This document shows, in pieces, positions 38,257 to 45,994 of a stretch of 64,000 bases of DNA (position 1 is the stretch's first letter; every line of letters starts with the position of its first letter). A program made the position numbers and the translations under genes. The notes beneath the pieces are model-generated. The model had not been told where the DNA came from and did no database searches. It saw nothing but the letters and a program-made list of their open reading frames with translations. The stretch is from Alloactinosynnema sp. L-07 (GTDB taxonomy: Bacteria; Actinomycetota; Actinomycetes; Mycobacteriales; Pseudonocardiaceae): the NCBI RefSeq assembly GCF_900070365.1, contig NZ_LN850107.1, forward strand, positions 3,534,001 through 3,598,000, written 5' to 3'.

Positions 38257-38297
38257 CCGATGCCCCGGCCACCCACTCAGGGTGACCGGGGCATCGG
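38257..38297 (+). terminator. terminator of the polyamine operon
   Basis: Arms 38257-38274 and 38280-38297 pair over 17 of 18 positions around the loop ACTCA, 12 bp after the speE stop. Confidence 0.85.
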
Positions 38298-38394
38298 GCT
38301 GTCCGGGAGGTTGGGCCCTTTCGCCCCTAGCCCGCGAGCACCGCCCGAAGTGGACTGGTCCCGAACCCACCGGCACCAGAGCACGGGAGGAATC

Positions 38395-39765
38395 ATGGTC
38401 GCTCCCACTGTCGACCAGCTGCGCGAGACCGTGCGCGGGCCGGTCATCACCGCTGACGACGAGGGCTACGACGAGGCCCGCAAGGTCTACAACGGAATGA
38501 TCGACCGCAGGCCGAAGGTGGTGGTGCGGCCCGCCAACGCGGGCGACGTGATGGCCGCCGTCGACTTCGCCAGGGAGAGCGGTGTCGACCTCGCTGTGCG
38601 CGGCGGCTCACACAGCGTGCCGGGCTTCGGCACCTGCGACGGCGGCGTGGTGATCGACCTGTCCGGCATGCGCGGTGTCCGCGTCGACCCGGCCGCCCAC
38701 ACCGCCCGTGCCGAGGGCGGCGCGCGGTGGGGCGACTTCAACGCCGCCACCCACGCCTTCGGGCTCGCCACGACCGGCGGGATCATCTCGACCACCGGTG
38801 TCGGCGGCCTCACCCTCGGCGGCGGCATCGGCTACCTCGACCGCGCGTGCGGACTGAGCTGCGACAACCTGGTCTCAGCCGACGTGGTTACCGCGGACGG
38901 GAAGTTCCAGGTCGCCAGCGCCGACGAGAACGCCGACCTGTTCTGGGCGCTGCGCGGCGGCACCGGCAACTTCGGCGTCGTCGTGTCGTTCGAGTTCCAA
39001 CTGCACCACGTGGAGATGATCTACGGCGGCCCGATGTTCTTCGAGCTGGACGCCGCGGCCGACCTGCTGCGCTGGTACCGAGAGTTCATCGCCGACGCGC
39101 CGGAGCAGTTCGGCGGCTTCCCTGCGTTCCAGATCGCGCCGCCGCTGCCGTTCATCCCGGAGGACCGCCACGGCGAGCCGTTCGCCCTGTTCGTGCCCTG
39201 CTGGTCGGGCCCCCTGGACGAGGGCGAGGCGGCACTGAAGTCGCTGCGCGAGGTCGCCCCGATCGTGGCCGAGGCCGTCGGCCCAATGCCCTACCCGGCC
39301 CTGAACAGCGCCTTCGACGCGCTGCTGCCGCCCGGCCTGCAGCACTACTGGAAGGCGAACTTCGTCACCGAACTCACCGACGACGCGATCGCCGCCCATC
39401 TGGAGCACGGCCCGAAGCTGCCCGCGCTGAACTCCACGATGCACATCTACCCCATCAACGGCGCCTGCCACCGGGTCGCCACCGAGGACACCGCCTTCGC
39501 CTACCGCGACGCGAACTTCGCCACCGTCATCGCCGGGATGTGGCCGGATCCGGCGACCAACGAGGCGGGCATCCAATGGGTCCGCGACTACTACGACGCC
39601 ACCTCCGCCCACTCCGAGGCGGGCGGCTACATCAACTTCATGTCCGAGGACGACCAGAGCCGCATCCGCGACAACTACGGCGGCAACTATGACCGGCTCG
39701 TGGACGTCAAGCGGAAGTACGACCCGGACAACCTGTTCCACATGAACCAGAACATCAAGCCCTGA
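38395..39765 (+). CDS. FAD-linked oxidase, berberine-bridge-enzyme-like
   Basis: 456 residues. FAD_binding_4 domain with covalent-flavin His73 in RGGSHSVPGFGTCDGG and the BBE C-terminal signature YDPDNLFHMNQNI. At the place where bicovalent members carry a cysteine (GxCPTVG) the sequence is IISTTGVGG, so a single 8-alpha-histidyl link is expected. Related enzymes oxidise sugars or secondary metabolites. ATG with GGGAGG ahead. Stands alone after the polyamine terminator. Confidence 0.85.
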   Translation: MVAPTVDQLRETVRGPVITADDEGYDEARKVYNGMIDRRPKVVVRPANAGDVMAAVDFARESGVDLAVRGGSHSVPGFGTCDGGVVIDLSGMRGVRVDPAAHTARAEGGARWGDFNAATHAFGLATTGGIISTTGVGGLTLGGGIGYLDRACGLSCDNLVSADVVTADGKFQVASADENADLFWALRGGTGNFGVVVSFEFQLHHVEMIYGGPMFFELDAAADLLRWYREFIADAPEQFGGFPAFQIAPPLPFIPEDRHGEPFALFVPCWSGPLDEGEAALKSLREVAPIVAEAVGPMPYPALNSAFDALLPPGLQHYWKANFVTELTDDAIAAHLEHGPKLPALNSTMHIYPINGACHRVATEDTAFAYRDANFATVIAGMWPDPATNEAGIQWVRDYYDATSAHSEAGGYINFMSEDDQSRIRDNYGGNYDRLVDVKRKYDPDNLFHMNQNIKP

Positions 39766-39828
39766 TGGTGGAACGCGGGTCAGGTGACGCTCCGCACGAT
39801 CACGGCACCGGTCCCGATCACCACCACC

Positions 39829-40019
39829 GCTCGGCCGCGGTGACGTATCGGGTGCGTGAACGCGCCGACGAAGTCTGGCGTGTTCACGTGCCCGATACGT
39901 CACCTTGAGGCGGCCGAGCGCGCGTCCCCGGAGGGGGCGCCAAAGACCCAGTCTGGCGTGTTCACGTGCCCGATACGTCACCTTGAGGCGGCCGAGCGCG
40001 CGCCCACGGAGGGGGCGCC
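39829..40019. repeat. 70-bp tandem repeat with an inverted partial copy
   Basis: Two direct copies (39872-39941 and 39950-40019) are almost identical, differing at two positions in CGCGTCCCCGG/CGCGCCCACGG, and share GTGTTCACGTGCCCGATACG. A partial copy in the opposite orientation lies at 39829-39865 and could form a hairpin with the first. Translated on the plus strand each copy reads SGVFTCPIRHLEAAERA.EGAP. It fills the 257 bp between the oxidase and the next gene; the second copy ends three bases from the stop at 40023. Confidence 0.8.
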
Positions 40020-40022
40020 CAA

Positions 40023-40532
40023 TTACAGGAACGCGATCACCGCGACGATCACCAGGACCACAGCTATCAAGCCCGCGATCAACAGCGTCGACCGCTCGGC
40101 CGCGGGCTGCTCGATCTCCGCCGGAGCCTCAGCGGCGGGCCGCGCCCGCCGGGGCCCAAACTCGGTCGAGCGGCGGACCCGATAACCGTCCTCGTCGGCC
40201 AGGAAGTGCCGATAGGTGTCCAGTGCCGCGCCCCTGGCGTGCGCCAGGTCCTCCGGGCGCGCCGGGTCGCCGTCGTAGAGCATGCCCGCGGTGAACCGCA
40301 ACGGCCTGCGGTGCTCGTCGTGCGGGTCGCCGCCCGCCTCATCGGCGTCGACGGTGTGCTCGAACCAGATCAGCGCGTAGTCGCCGACCTGGGTCGTGCG
40401 GTAGTCCTCGTCAGCGGGCACCGGCCCGGCGACGTCGTCCAGGAAGCCGTAGTCGGTCAAGAAGTCCGGGGCCAGCAGAACCCGCTGGCCAAGGTGCCTT
40501 CCCCGTCCAATGAGGAACGCCCATCCACCCAT
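40023..40532 (-). CDS. C-terminal-anchored hypothetical membrane protein
   Basis: 169 residues from ATG at 40532 (a TTG twelve bases upstream is possible). Soluble N-terminal 135 residues begin MGGWAFLIGRGRHLGQRVLLAP and contain DYALIWFEHTVDADE; a single helix STLLIAGLIAVVLVIVAVIAFL closes the protein, leaving almost no residues beyond it. This is a tail-anchored layout. Family not recognised. Confidence 0.65.
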   Translation of the reverse strand: MGGWAFLIGRGRHLGQRVLLAPDFLTDYGFLDDVAGPVPADEDYRTTQVGDYALIWFEHTVDADEAGGDPHDEHRRPLRFTAGMLYDGDPARPEDLAHARGAALDTYRHFLADEDGYRVRRSTEFGPRRARPAAEAPAEIEQPAAERSTLLIAGLIAVVLVIVAVIAFL

Positions 40533-40627
40533 GTATTCGTCCAATCCAAGACGGGACCCCGAGTACCGCGATCTCGTGTCGGAGCAACGTAACCATGGCG
40601 GGCGGGCTCACACCAGCACAGGTGTGT

Positions 40628-40960
40628 CTACAGTTTCTCGCCCGCGCGGACCTTGTGGGTCACCCGACGCTCGATGACGAAGGACAGGAAAGGGATCATC
40701 CCCGCGACCAGGACCAGCAGCGTCCCCTTGACCGACCAGCGGGCCTTGAGCGCGAGGTCGAACGCGAACAGGAGATAGACGGCGTAGAGGAAGCCGTGAG
40801 CAGGCCCGACGAACGCCATGGGCCGGGCGTTGTCGCCGACGTACTTCATGAGCATCGCCCCGACCAGGGCGAGCAGACCGACACCGACGATGTAGGCCAG
40901 CACCCGGAACCGGACAAGCGCGACCCCGGTCTTGTTGGCCGGGGTGTCGGTCGTGGTCAT
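40628..40960 (-). CDS. DUF3817 integral membrane protein
   Basis: 110 residues, three membrane helices. FRVLAYIVGVGLLALVGAML, then the signature GPAHGFLYAVYLLFAFDLA, then the third helix before the basic RRVTHKV. Matches DUF3817. The start overlaps the upstream gene's stop (ATGA). Function unknown. Confidence 0.85.
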   Translation of the reverse strand: MTTTDTPANKTGVALVRFRVLAYIVGVGLLALVGAMLMKYVGDNARPMAFVGPAHGFLYAVYLLFAFDLALKARWSVKGTLLVLVAGMIPFLSFVIERRVTHKVRAGEKL

Positions 40961-41295
40961 CGGTTCTCCTGCTCGTTCAGTGCGGCGAGGTAGCGGTTGT
41001 AGGCGGCGAGCTCGTCATCGCCCTCGACAGCCGGTGTGGGTCGCTTGACCGGCTTAGGGGCTGAGTCCGGGCGGTCGGCTTCGCGGGCCTTGAGCTTGCG
41101 ATAGCGCCAGACCATGTAGGCGGGGGCGAGGCCGAAGAGGGGCCATTGGAGCACGTAGCCGAGGTTCTGGAAGGTTCCATTGGTCGACTCGAACCGCTCC
41201 CACTGCCACCAGGCCAGGCCGAGGCACGCGGCGAGCGACAGCACACAGACCCCGATGACCAGGGCCTTACGCGCATATCCGGAACCGTCACCCAC
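40957..41295 (-). CDS. conserved two-helix membrane protein
   Basis: 112 residues, GTG start without a clear ribosome site. Two helices (ALVIGVCVLSLAACLGLAWW and a short one at GYVLQWPLFGLAPAYMVW) are followed by a basic, cytoplasmic tail ending YNRYLAALNEQENR. It pairs with a DUF3817 gene, an arrangement common in actinobacteria, with no known role. Confidence 0.7.
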   Translation of the reverse strand: MGDGSGYARKALVIGVCVLSLAACLGLAWWQWERFESTNGTFQNLGYVLQWPLFGLAPAYMVWRYRKLKAREADRPDSAPKPVKRPTPAVEGDDELAAYNRYLAALNEQENR

Positions 41296-41332
41296 GCGCC
41301 GATGGTAGACCGGGGTAGCTGAGAGACCGCCG

Positions 41333-41425
41333 TCACCTGGTGGTGAGGAAGGCCTTCCAGGCGGTATCGGGGAAGGTGAGGTGGGGACCGGACGAGTTCT
41401 TGGAGCACGCGCCCCGAACCGCCAT
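41333..41425 (-). pseudogene. 3' remnant of a DUF397 gene
   Basis: The minus strand encodes SKNSSGPHLTFPDTAWKAFL before a stop at 41333. This matches the C-terminal half of the intact DUF397 protein at 42807-42986, with a 33-bp block identical in DNA (41373-41405 equals 42856-42888). The 5' half is missing; homology breaks just beyond 41405, near the 13E12-like gene. Confidence 0.7.
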
Positions 41426-41481
41426 CGTTCCACGATCGGGTGATCAGTGCTTGACCTGCGGGAATCTGCCGGGTTCGACGG

Positions 41482-41487
41482 TAAGAT
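41482..41487 (+). promoter_or_regulatory. -10 element for the DUF222-HNH gene
   Basis: TAAGAT lies seven bases before the ATG at 41495, the spacing of a leaderless actinobacterial promoter. No ribosome site precedes this ATG, in agreement. Confidence 0.5.
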
Positions 41488-41494
41488 CGAACAC

Positions 41495-42721
41495 ATGTTC
41501 AGTGCTGAGGTGATCGCGGAAATGAGCGACGTCGAAACGCTGGATCTGCTGCGGGAGCTGGAGCGCAGGCAGGCCGCCCTCGACGCCGCGAAAGTCCGCG
41601 CGCTGGCCCACATGGCCCGGCTGCGACCGGACCTCGACGCCGGTGGCCACCGCTTCGCAGGCGCCGAAGTCGGCGCGGCGTTGACCTGGACCCCAGCCCA
41701 AGCGGCCACCCAGGTAACCCGCGCGGTTCGCCTGACCACCCTGTTCCCGACCACAGTGGACGCCTTGGCCACGGGCCGGATCGACCTGGCCCGCGCGCAC
41801 GCGCTGGCCGAGATCACGGCGACCCTGTCCGACGAGCACGCCCGCGAGGTGGAGACGTGGATTCTCGCCCGCCACGAGCACAAGACCATCGCCGGATGGC
41901 GGCAGGCCCTGCGGGCGAAGAAAGACCGGATCGACCCCGACGGAGCCGACCGCCGCCGCGAACTACGACGCAGGGAACGGCGGGTCGATCTGTATGTCGC
42001 CGAGGACGGCATGGCGCACTTCGATGTGTACGACACCGGAGAACGGCTGCGCGCGGTGTATCTGGTGGTGGACAAGATGGCGCGCACGATGCGCGCCCAC
42101 GGCTCGCCGGAGACACTCGACACCCTGCGCGCCGACGCCCTGTATGACCTGGTCGTCCATGGCGGCGGACGCGGTGTGACCGTCGAGTTGCAGGTCGCCG
42201 TGCCCTACACGGTGTTGCTGGGGGCGAACCTGGGCGGCACCCTCGACGGATACGGCAGCGTCCCGAACATCACCATCCGGGAGCTGATCAGCGAACACGA
42301 CACCCACTGGCGGCGCATCCTCACCGACCCCGTCGGGAAAGTCCTCGAAGTCAGCACCCGCCGCCACCCCGGCGCCGACCTCACCCGCCACATCAGACTC
42401 CGCGACCAAACCTGCCGCTTCCCCGGATGCCACCGACCAGCGGTGTCCTGCGAACTCGACCACACCATCCCGCACAGCCACGGCGGCACCACCAGCGCAC
42501 CCAACCTCGGCTGCCTGTGCTTGTTCCACCACAAACTCAAAGACCAACCCGGCTGGCGACTCAAACAAACCCGACCAGGACTATTCATCTGGACCACACC
42601 CACCGGAGAGACACACACAGTCGACCAAGAACCACTCATCCACTACGACGACACACCCGCACCAAGACAACGCGACACGCGGCAACTCGCCACCGTGAGG
42701 GAGGAACCCGCGCCGTTCTAG
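41495..42721 (+). CDS. DUF222 and HNH endonuclease domain protein (13E12 repeat family type)
   Basis: 408 residues. An N-terminal DUF222 domain (ELERRQAALDAAKVRALAHM and following helices) leads to a C-terminal HNH nuclease: CRFPGCHRPAV, CELDHTIPHSHGGTT and NLGCLCLFHHKLK supply zinc and catalytic residues. This is the architecture of the multi-copy 13E12 repeat proteins of mycobacteria. Codon use shifts in the last third toward ACC/CAC-rich triplets. It lies between an intact DUF397 gene and a DUF397 fragment, on the opposite strand, consistent with insertion or recombination. Confidence 0.88.
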   Translation: MFSAEVIAEMSDVETLDLLRELERRQAALDAAKVRALAHMARLRPDLDAGGHRFAGAEVGAALTWTPAQAATQVTRAVRLTTLFPTTVDALATGRIDLARAHALAEITATLSDEHAREVETWILARHEHKTIAGWRQALRAKKDRIDPDGADRRRELRRRERRVDLYVAEDGMAHFDVYDTGERLRAVYLVVDKMARTMRAHGSPETLDTLRADALYDLVVHGGGRGVTVELQVAVPYTVLLGANLGGTLDGYGSVPNITIRELISEHDTHWRRILTDPVGKVLEVSTRRHPGADLTRHIRLRDQTCRFPGCHRPAVSCELDHTIPHSHGGTTSAPNLGCLCLFHHKLKDQPGWRLKQTRPGLFIWTTPTGETHTVDQEPLIHYDDTPAPRQRDTRQLATVREEPAPF

Positions 42722-42806
42722 ACCGTTCGACAGGTCGAAGGCTGGGTGCCGACCGCTGCCGGCGGAGACCGGTCAAGGGCGCGCAAGGCTGGGTGCGGCC
42801 AGCCCT

Positions 42807-42986
42807 TCAGTCGGGCGCGACGGGGGTTAGGAATGCCGCCCAGGAAGCCGCAGGAAAGGTGAGGTGGGGACCGGACGAGTTCTTGGAGTCCCGAACCCCG
42901 ATGGCGAGCTCGGTGACGGCGACCTCGACACAGTCGTCGTTGCCCCCACCCCCGCTGTGGCTGCTCTTCCGCCAGACCGCTGCCAT
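42807..42986 (-). CDS. DUF397 domain protein
   Basis: 59 residues, typical length, beginning MAAVWRKSSHSGGGGNDDCVEVA and ending in TFPAASWAAFL. It follows the XRE gene by 12 bp with AAGGG as ribosome site. XRE-DUF5753 and DUF397 pairs are abundant in actinobacteria (for example BldB/WhiJ-like sets) and influence development. The 28 bp around its stop repeat the XRE/DUF397 junction sequence, pointing to past duplication. Confidence 0.88.
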   Translation of the reverse strand: MAAVWRKSSHSGGGGNDDCVEVAVTELAIGVRDSKNSSGPHLTFPAASWAAFLTPVAPD

Positions 42987-42998
42987 GTGGCCAGCCCT

Positions 42999-43829
42999 TC
43001 AGTCGGATGCGACCTGTTCGATGAAACCCACTGATTCGAGCGGGCTCAACGCCATCGATCGAAGTTGATCGAACAGCAGTCTAGCCTCGCGCACCTCTGT
43101 CGCTCGCTCGATATGGACCGCGCCAGTCGAGTAGGCGACGTAGGCGATCTCGGTGTCCTCCTCGGGAAAGCTGAGCAGGCTGAACGCCCCGTCCATCCCC
43201 GGGTGGGCGCCTGCGGTGTGTGGCAGAACCCGCAAGGTGACGGTCCCCAATGTCGCGGATTCGACCAGGTACCCGAGTTGGGCTCTCATCGCGCACACCC
43301 CGCCGACCTGTCGCCGCAACACCGCCTCGTCCAAGATCACTGACAGCCGCAGAGGGAAGTCAGCGTCGGTGAGCCGCCGCTGGCGAACCAAACGGGCCGC
43401 GACTTGATTCTCGATCTGGTCCGGCGACCATCCCGCGCGACTCGATCGGAAGACCGCCCGCATGTAGTCCTCGGTTTGCAGCAGACCTGGCACGTACACG
43501 ACCTGGAATGTGTCGACCGTGGTGGCTTCGGTCTCCATGTCGATGTAGCCGCGATCTCGGATCCCGTACTTCGTCCACCAGCCGGTCGGCGCCGCCTTGC
43601 GGATCTGGTCCAGGAGATCGTCGTCCCAGCAGTCGTAGACATCCATCATCGATCTGCCGATGTGCACGTCCATCTTGTTCTCGCCCTTCTCCAGGCGAGC
43701 GAGGGTGAACCGGGTCATGTCCAGCTGCTTCGCGGCGACTTCCAACGTCATCCGGGCGGCCTCGCGCAACTCTCGGATGCGGCGGCCGAGTCTGCGGCGG
43801 CGGAACGGCGGTATGGACTTGGGTGACAC
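42999..43829 (-). CDS. XRE-family regulator with DUF5753 domain
   Basis: 276 residues. Helix-turn-helix at 17-60 (RIRELREAARMTLEVAAKQLDMTRFTLARLEKGE), then the DUF5753 domain with VVYVPGLLQTEDYMRAVF and LRVLPHTAGAHPGMDGAFSLLSF. GTG start with GGGAGG six bases ahead. Partner of the DUF397 protein encoded downstream. Such WhiJ-like pairs bind DNA in a context-dependent way. Confidence 0.9.
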   Translation of the reverse strand: MSPKSIPPFRRRRLGRRIRELREAARMTLEVAAKQLDMTRFTLARLEKGENKMDVHIGRSMMDVYDCWDDDLLDQIRKAAPTGWWTKYGIRDRGYIDMETEATTVDTFQVVYVPGLLQTEDYMRAVFRSSRAGWSPDQIENQVAARLVRQRRLTDADFPLRLSVILDEAVLRRQVGGVCAMRAQLGYLVESATLGTVTLRVLPHTAGAHPGMDGAFSLLSFPEEDTEIAYVAYSTGAVHIERATEVREARLLFDQLRSMALSPLESVGFIEQVASD

Positions 43830-43901
43830 CGACTACCTCCCGTGTGCGACCGGTCACCCAATGATCCAGGGTGCACAGTGCACATCGGGATTCACACCGA
43901 A

Positions 43902-44711
43902 CTACGCCGCCGCCGTCCGCGCGTACTCGTCGGCGAGGCCGAAGACCTTCTGGCCGTACGGCACCGAATTGTTATACGAGAAAACGCCCGCCCACCAACC
44001 TTGCGCCGACCCCATGTCCCGTCCGTTGGCGCACAGGTACCGGCCAGCGGCAAAGGCGGCGTCGTCTATCTGCTGAGGATCGCCGACGCCGTCGAGGTTG
44101 GCGTCGGAGGTCCAGCGGCGCCAGGTCGACGGGATGAACTGCATGGGGCCGACCGCCCGGTCGACCTGGGCGTCGCCGTCGAAGAGGCCGCCGTCGGTGT
44201 CGCTGATGGCCTTGACGCCCGGCGAGCCGTTCAAGGGCACGCCGATGATCGGCTTGGACAGACGACCGTCCTCGCGGAGTTCGGCGCCGCCGTAGCGGCC
44301 GTGGTTGGACTCGATGCGGCCGATACCCGCCAGGGTGGCCCACGAGAGCCTGCACCCCGGCGACGACGAGCGCACCGCCAGCTCCGCGTTCCCGTACGCC
44401 ATGAGCGCGCGGGCCGGGATTCCGGTGGGCCCGGCTAGCCGTTCTGCCCAGGCCCGCAGCGGGTCAGCGCCCCCGGCAGCCTGCGGCTGGGGGGCGGCGA
44501 GCCCGCCAGGGGCCACCGAACCTGGTTCGACCGGAGCCGCCTCGATCTCCAGAGCCGGGATGTCGTCGGCGAGTGGTCCGGCGGTCGGCACGACCACGAC
44601 CCGGACCAGCCACCCCACACCCACGATCGCGACCAGGGCGAGCACCACCACGAGAAGCCTGATGAGGATGCCCGGACCACGCCGGGCCGCCATCACGTCC
44701 GTGTCCGCCAC
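43902..44711 (-). CDS. membrane-anchored lytic murein transglycosylase
   Basis: 269 residues: a membrane helix at about 15-41, a Pro/Ala-rich linker, then a soluble-lytic-transglycosylase (MltB-like) domain. Catalytic Glu134 is in GIGRIESNHGRYGG; AVGPMQFIPSTWRRW and YLCANGRDM are conserved. It cleaves peptidoglycan glycan strands outside the membrane. The GTG at 44711 is used; an ATG at 44693 is an alternative. Confidence 0.9.
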   Translation of the reverse strand: MADTDVMAARRGPGILIRLLVVVLALVAIVGVGWLVRVVVVPTAGPLADDIPALEIEAAPVEPGSVAPGGLAAPQPQAAGGADPLRAWAERLAGPTGIPARALMAYGNAELAVRSSSPGCRLSWATLAGIGRIESNHGRYGGAELREDGRLSKPIIGVPLNGSPGVKAISDTDGGLFDGDAQVDRAVGPMQFIPSTWRRWTSDANLDGVGDPQQIDDAAFAAGRYLCANGRDMGSAQGWWAGVFSYNNSVPYGQKVFGLADEYARTAAA

Positions 44712-44801
44712 CGTGCTCCAGCCTGGGTCGCCAACGCTGCCACTGACAGCATCAACGAACTGGGCACTTCGGCGTTACTCGAAGTGGCTCACGCCACCGG
44801 C

Positions 44802-45290
44802 TCAGGCCGCTCCGCGCTGTCGCTGCAGCCTAGCCACACACCACGCGGGGGCACTGCCCCGGCGCAGGTGTTCCAGCACGGTCAGGGGACCGAGCCTGCG
44901 GCGGAGGTCCGACGGCGCCAGTCCGGCCGCGCGGTAGTCGAGGGCGCGCTGGTCCAGCGGGCTCATGCCCGCGTCCCACCACTCCTCGGCCTCGGCCACG
45001 CCGCCGACCATCTGCCACCAGCCCGCCGCGGCGGAGAGCAGTTCCTCCGGCACCTCTGGCAGCCGCTTGCGCATGGCCGCGAGGTAGCGCGGATCGGTGC
45101 CTTCCACCGTCGACCAGCGCGCCGCACCGCCGCGGACCCGCTGGCCGGGTATTCCAGGCACGATCGGCGCCACGGGAGCGTCGGCGAGCCATTCCGATGC
45201 GATGCGGTGCGCCTCCACCGCTTCGGCGTCCTGGGCACGCTCGGCGGTCCACTGACGAACCAGAGCATCTACCCCGGGGTCGTCGAGCAT
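44802..45290 (-). CDS. hypothetical helical protein
   Basis: 162 residues, ATG at 45290 with AGGAGG ahead. Predominantly helical: LVRQWTAERAQDAEAVEAHRIASEWL, AAGWWQMVGGVAEAEEWWDAGM and a C-terminal segment LAPSDLRRRLGPLTVLEHLRRG that could be a small helix-turn-helix. No signal peptide or membrane helix. Family not recognised. Confidence 0.6.
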   Translation of the reverse strand: MLDDPGVDALVRQWTAERAQDAEAVEAHRIASEWLADAPVAPIVPGIPGQRVRGGAARWSTVEGTDPRYLAAMRKRLPEVPEELLSAAAGWWQMVGGVAEAEEWWDAGMSPLDQRALDYRAAGLAPSDLRRRLGPLTVLEHLRRGSAPAWCVARLQRQRGAA

Positions 45291-45514
45291 TCTGCCTCCT
45301 GGAGGTCTCATGATCACTCGATGGCCCAAACCGTAGGGGGCAGCACCGACAGATCGCCAGACCCAAAGCCCCAGAACTTCGCCAACCTGGCCTTCCAGGG
45401 GGCAGATCCACCCGGACGGTCCAATTTGGATCTTTTTCCACCGAAGATCAACACGGAGGGTGACCACCCTCCGGGCGGACTTCACCTCAGTGTTACTTGC
45501 CGGTAAGTTCCCGG

Positions 45515-45676
45515 TCAGGCAAAGAGGTTCTTGAGGAACGTGATGATCGCTTCCGCGCCGTCCCGCAGCCAGCCGAAGATCCCCTGCACCGCGTCGGCGG
45601 CGGCCGTCGGCTGGGTGATGACGTAGAACAGGCTGATCGCGACCACCACGAGGATCGCTGCCTTCTTCGCATCCAT
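45515..45676 (-). CDS. small membrane protein (53 aa)
   Basis: 53 residues: MDAKKAAILVVVAISLFYVI forms a membrane helix or signal-like segment, followed by an amphipathic helix AVQGIFGWLRDGAEAIITFL and the end KNLFA. GGAG precedes the ATG. Similar tiny proteins occur widely in Pseudonocardiaceae with no known function. The C-terminal KNLF motif echoes the unrelated frameshifted gene at 11948. Confidence 0.65.
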   Translation of the reverse strand: MDAKKAAILVVVAISLFYVITQPTAAADAVQGIFGWLRDGAEAIITFLKNLFA

Positions 45677-45865
45677 CGGCTCACTCCGTCCGCTCCGCCC
45701 GGCCTGCGGGCTCACCCAACCCATGATCCCCCAAGATGACGCCAAAGAGGGTCTTTTTCCCGCGTTTGGCGGCACGCTGGGTGAGAACATCGCTCGGACC
45801 GACACTCTCACTGTTCGATGATCACTCTAGAGGGCTAGGGCGACCATCACTCCAGGAGACACAGT

Positions 45866-45928
45866 ATGACCCTCGGTCTCGATCGGGTGAGCTGCCCCGG
45901 CCTGGCCGCGTCCTGTTCATTGGGGTGA
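45866..45928 (+). CDS. possible 20-aa small ORF
   Basis: Within a 318-bp gap, CCAGGAG lies six bases ahead of an ATG encoding MTLGLDRVSCPGLAASCSLG and a stop. It is followed by a strong hairpin. The good ribosome site is the only support; no homologue is known to me. The rest of the gap (45677-45865) shows no gene and may hold the promoter of the small membrane protein. Confidence 0.3.
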   Translation: MTLGLDRVSCPGLAASCSLG

Positions 45929-45956
45929 AACATTCACTCCGCAGAGGGGTGAACGC

Positions 45957-45990
45957 CCGCGAGCCGCCCGTTCGGACAGGCGGCTCGCGG
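45957..45990. terminator. terminator hairpin after the racemase gene
   Basis: A perfect 12-bp stem (45957-45968 and 45979-45990) with a ten-base loop ends 4 bp past the stop of the CaiB-family gene on the minus strand. It would also end any plus-strand transcript of the small ORF. Confidence 0.75.
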
Positions 45991-45994
45991 CGAC

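Noticed and set aside
41338..43829. Whole HNH-DUF397-XRE block as a prophage or integrative element
   Set aside because: No integrase, attachment repeats or tRNA gene were found; XRE-DUF397 pairs are ordinary chromosomal genes in these bacteria.
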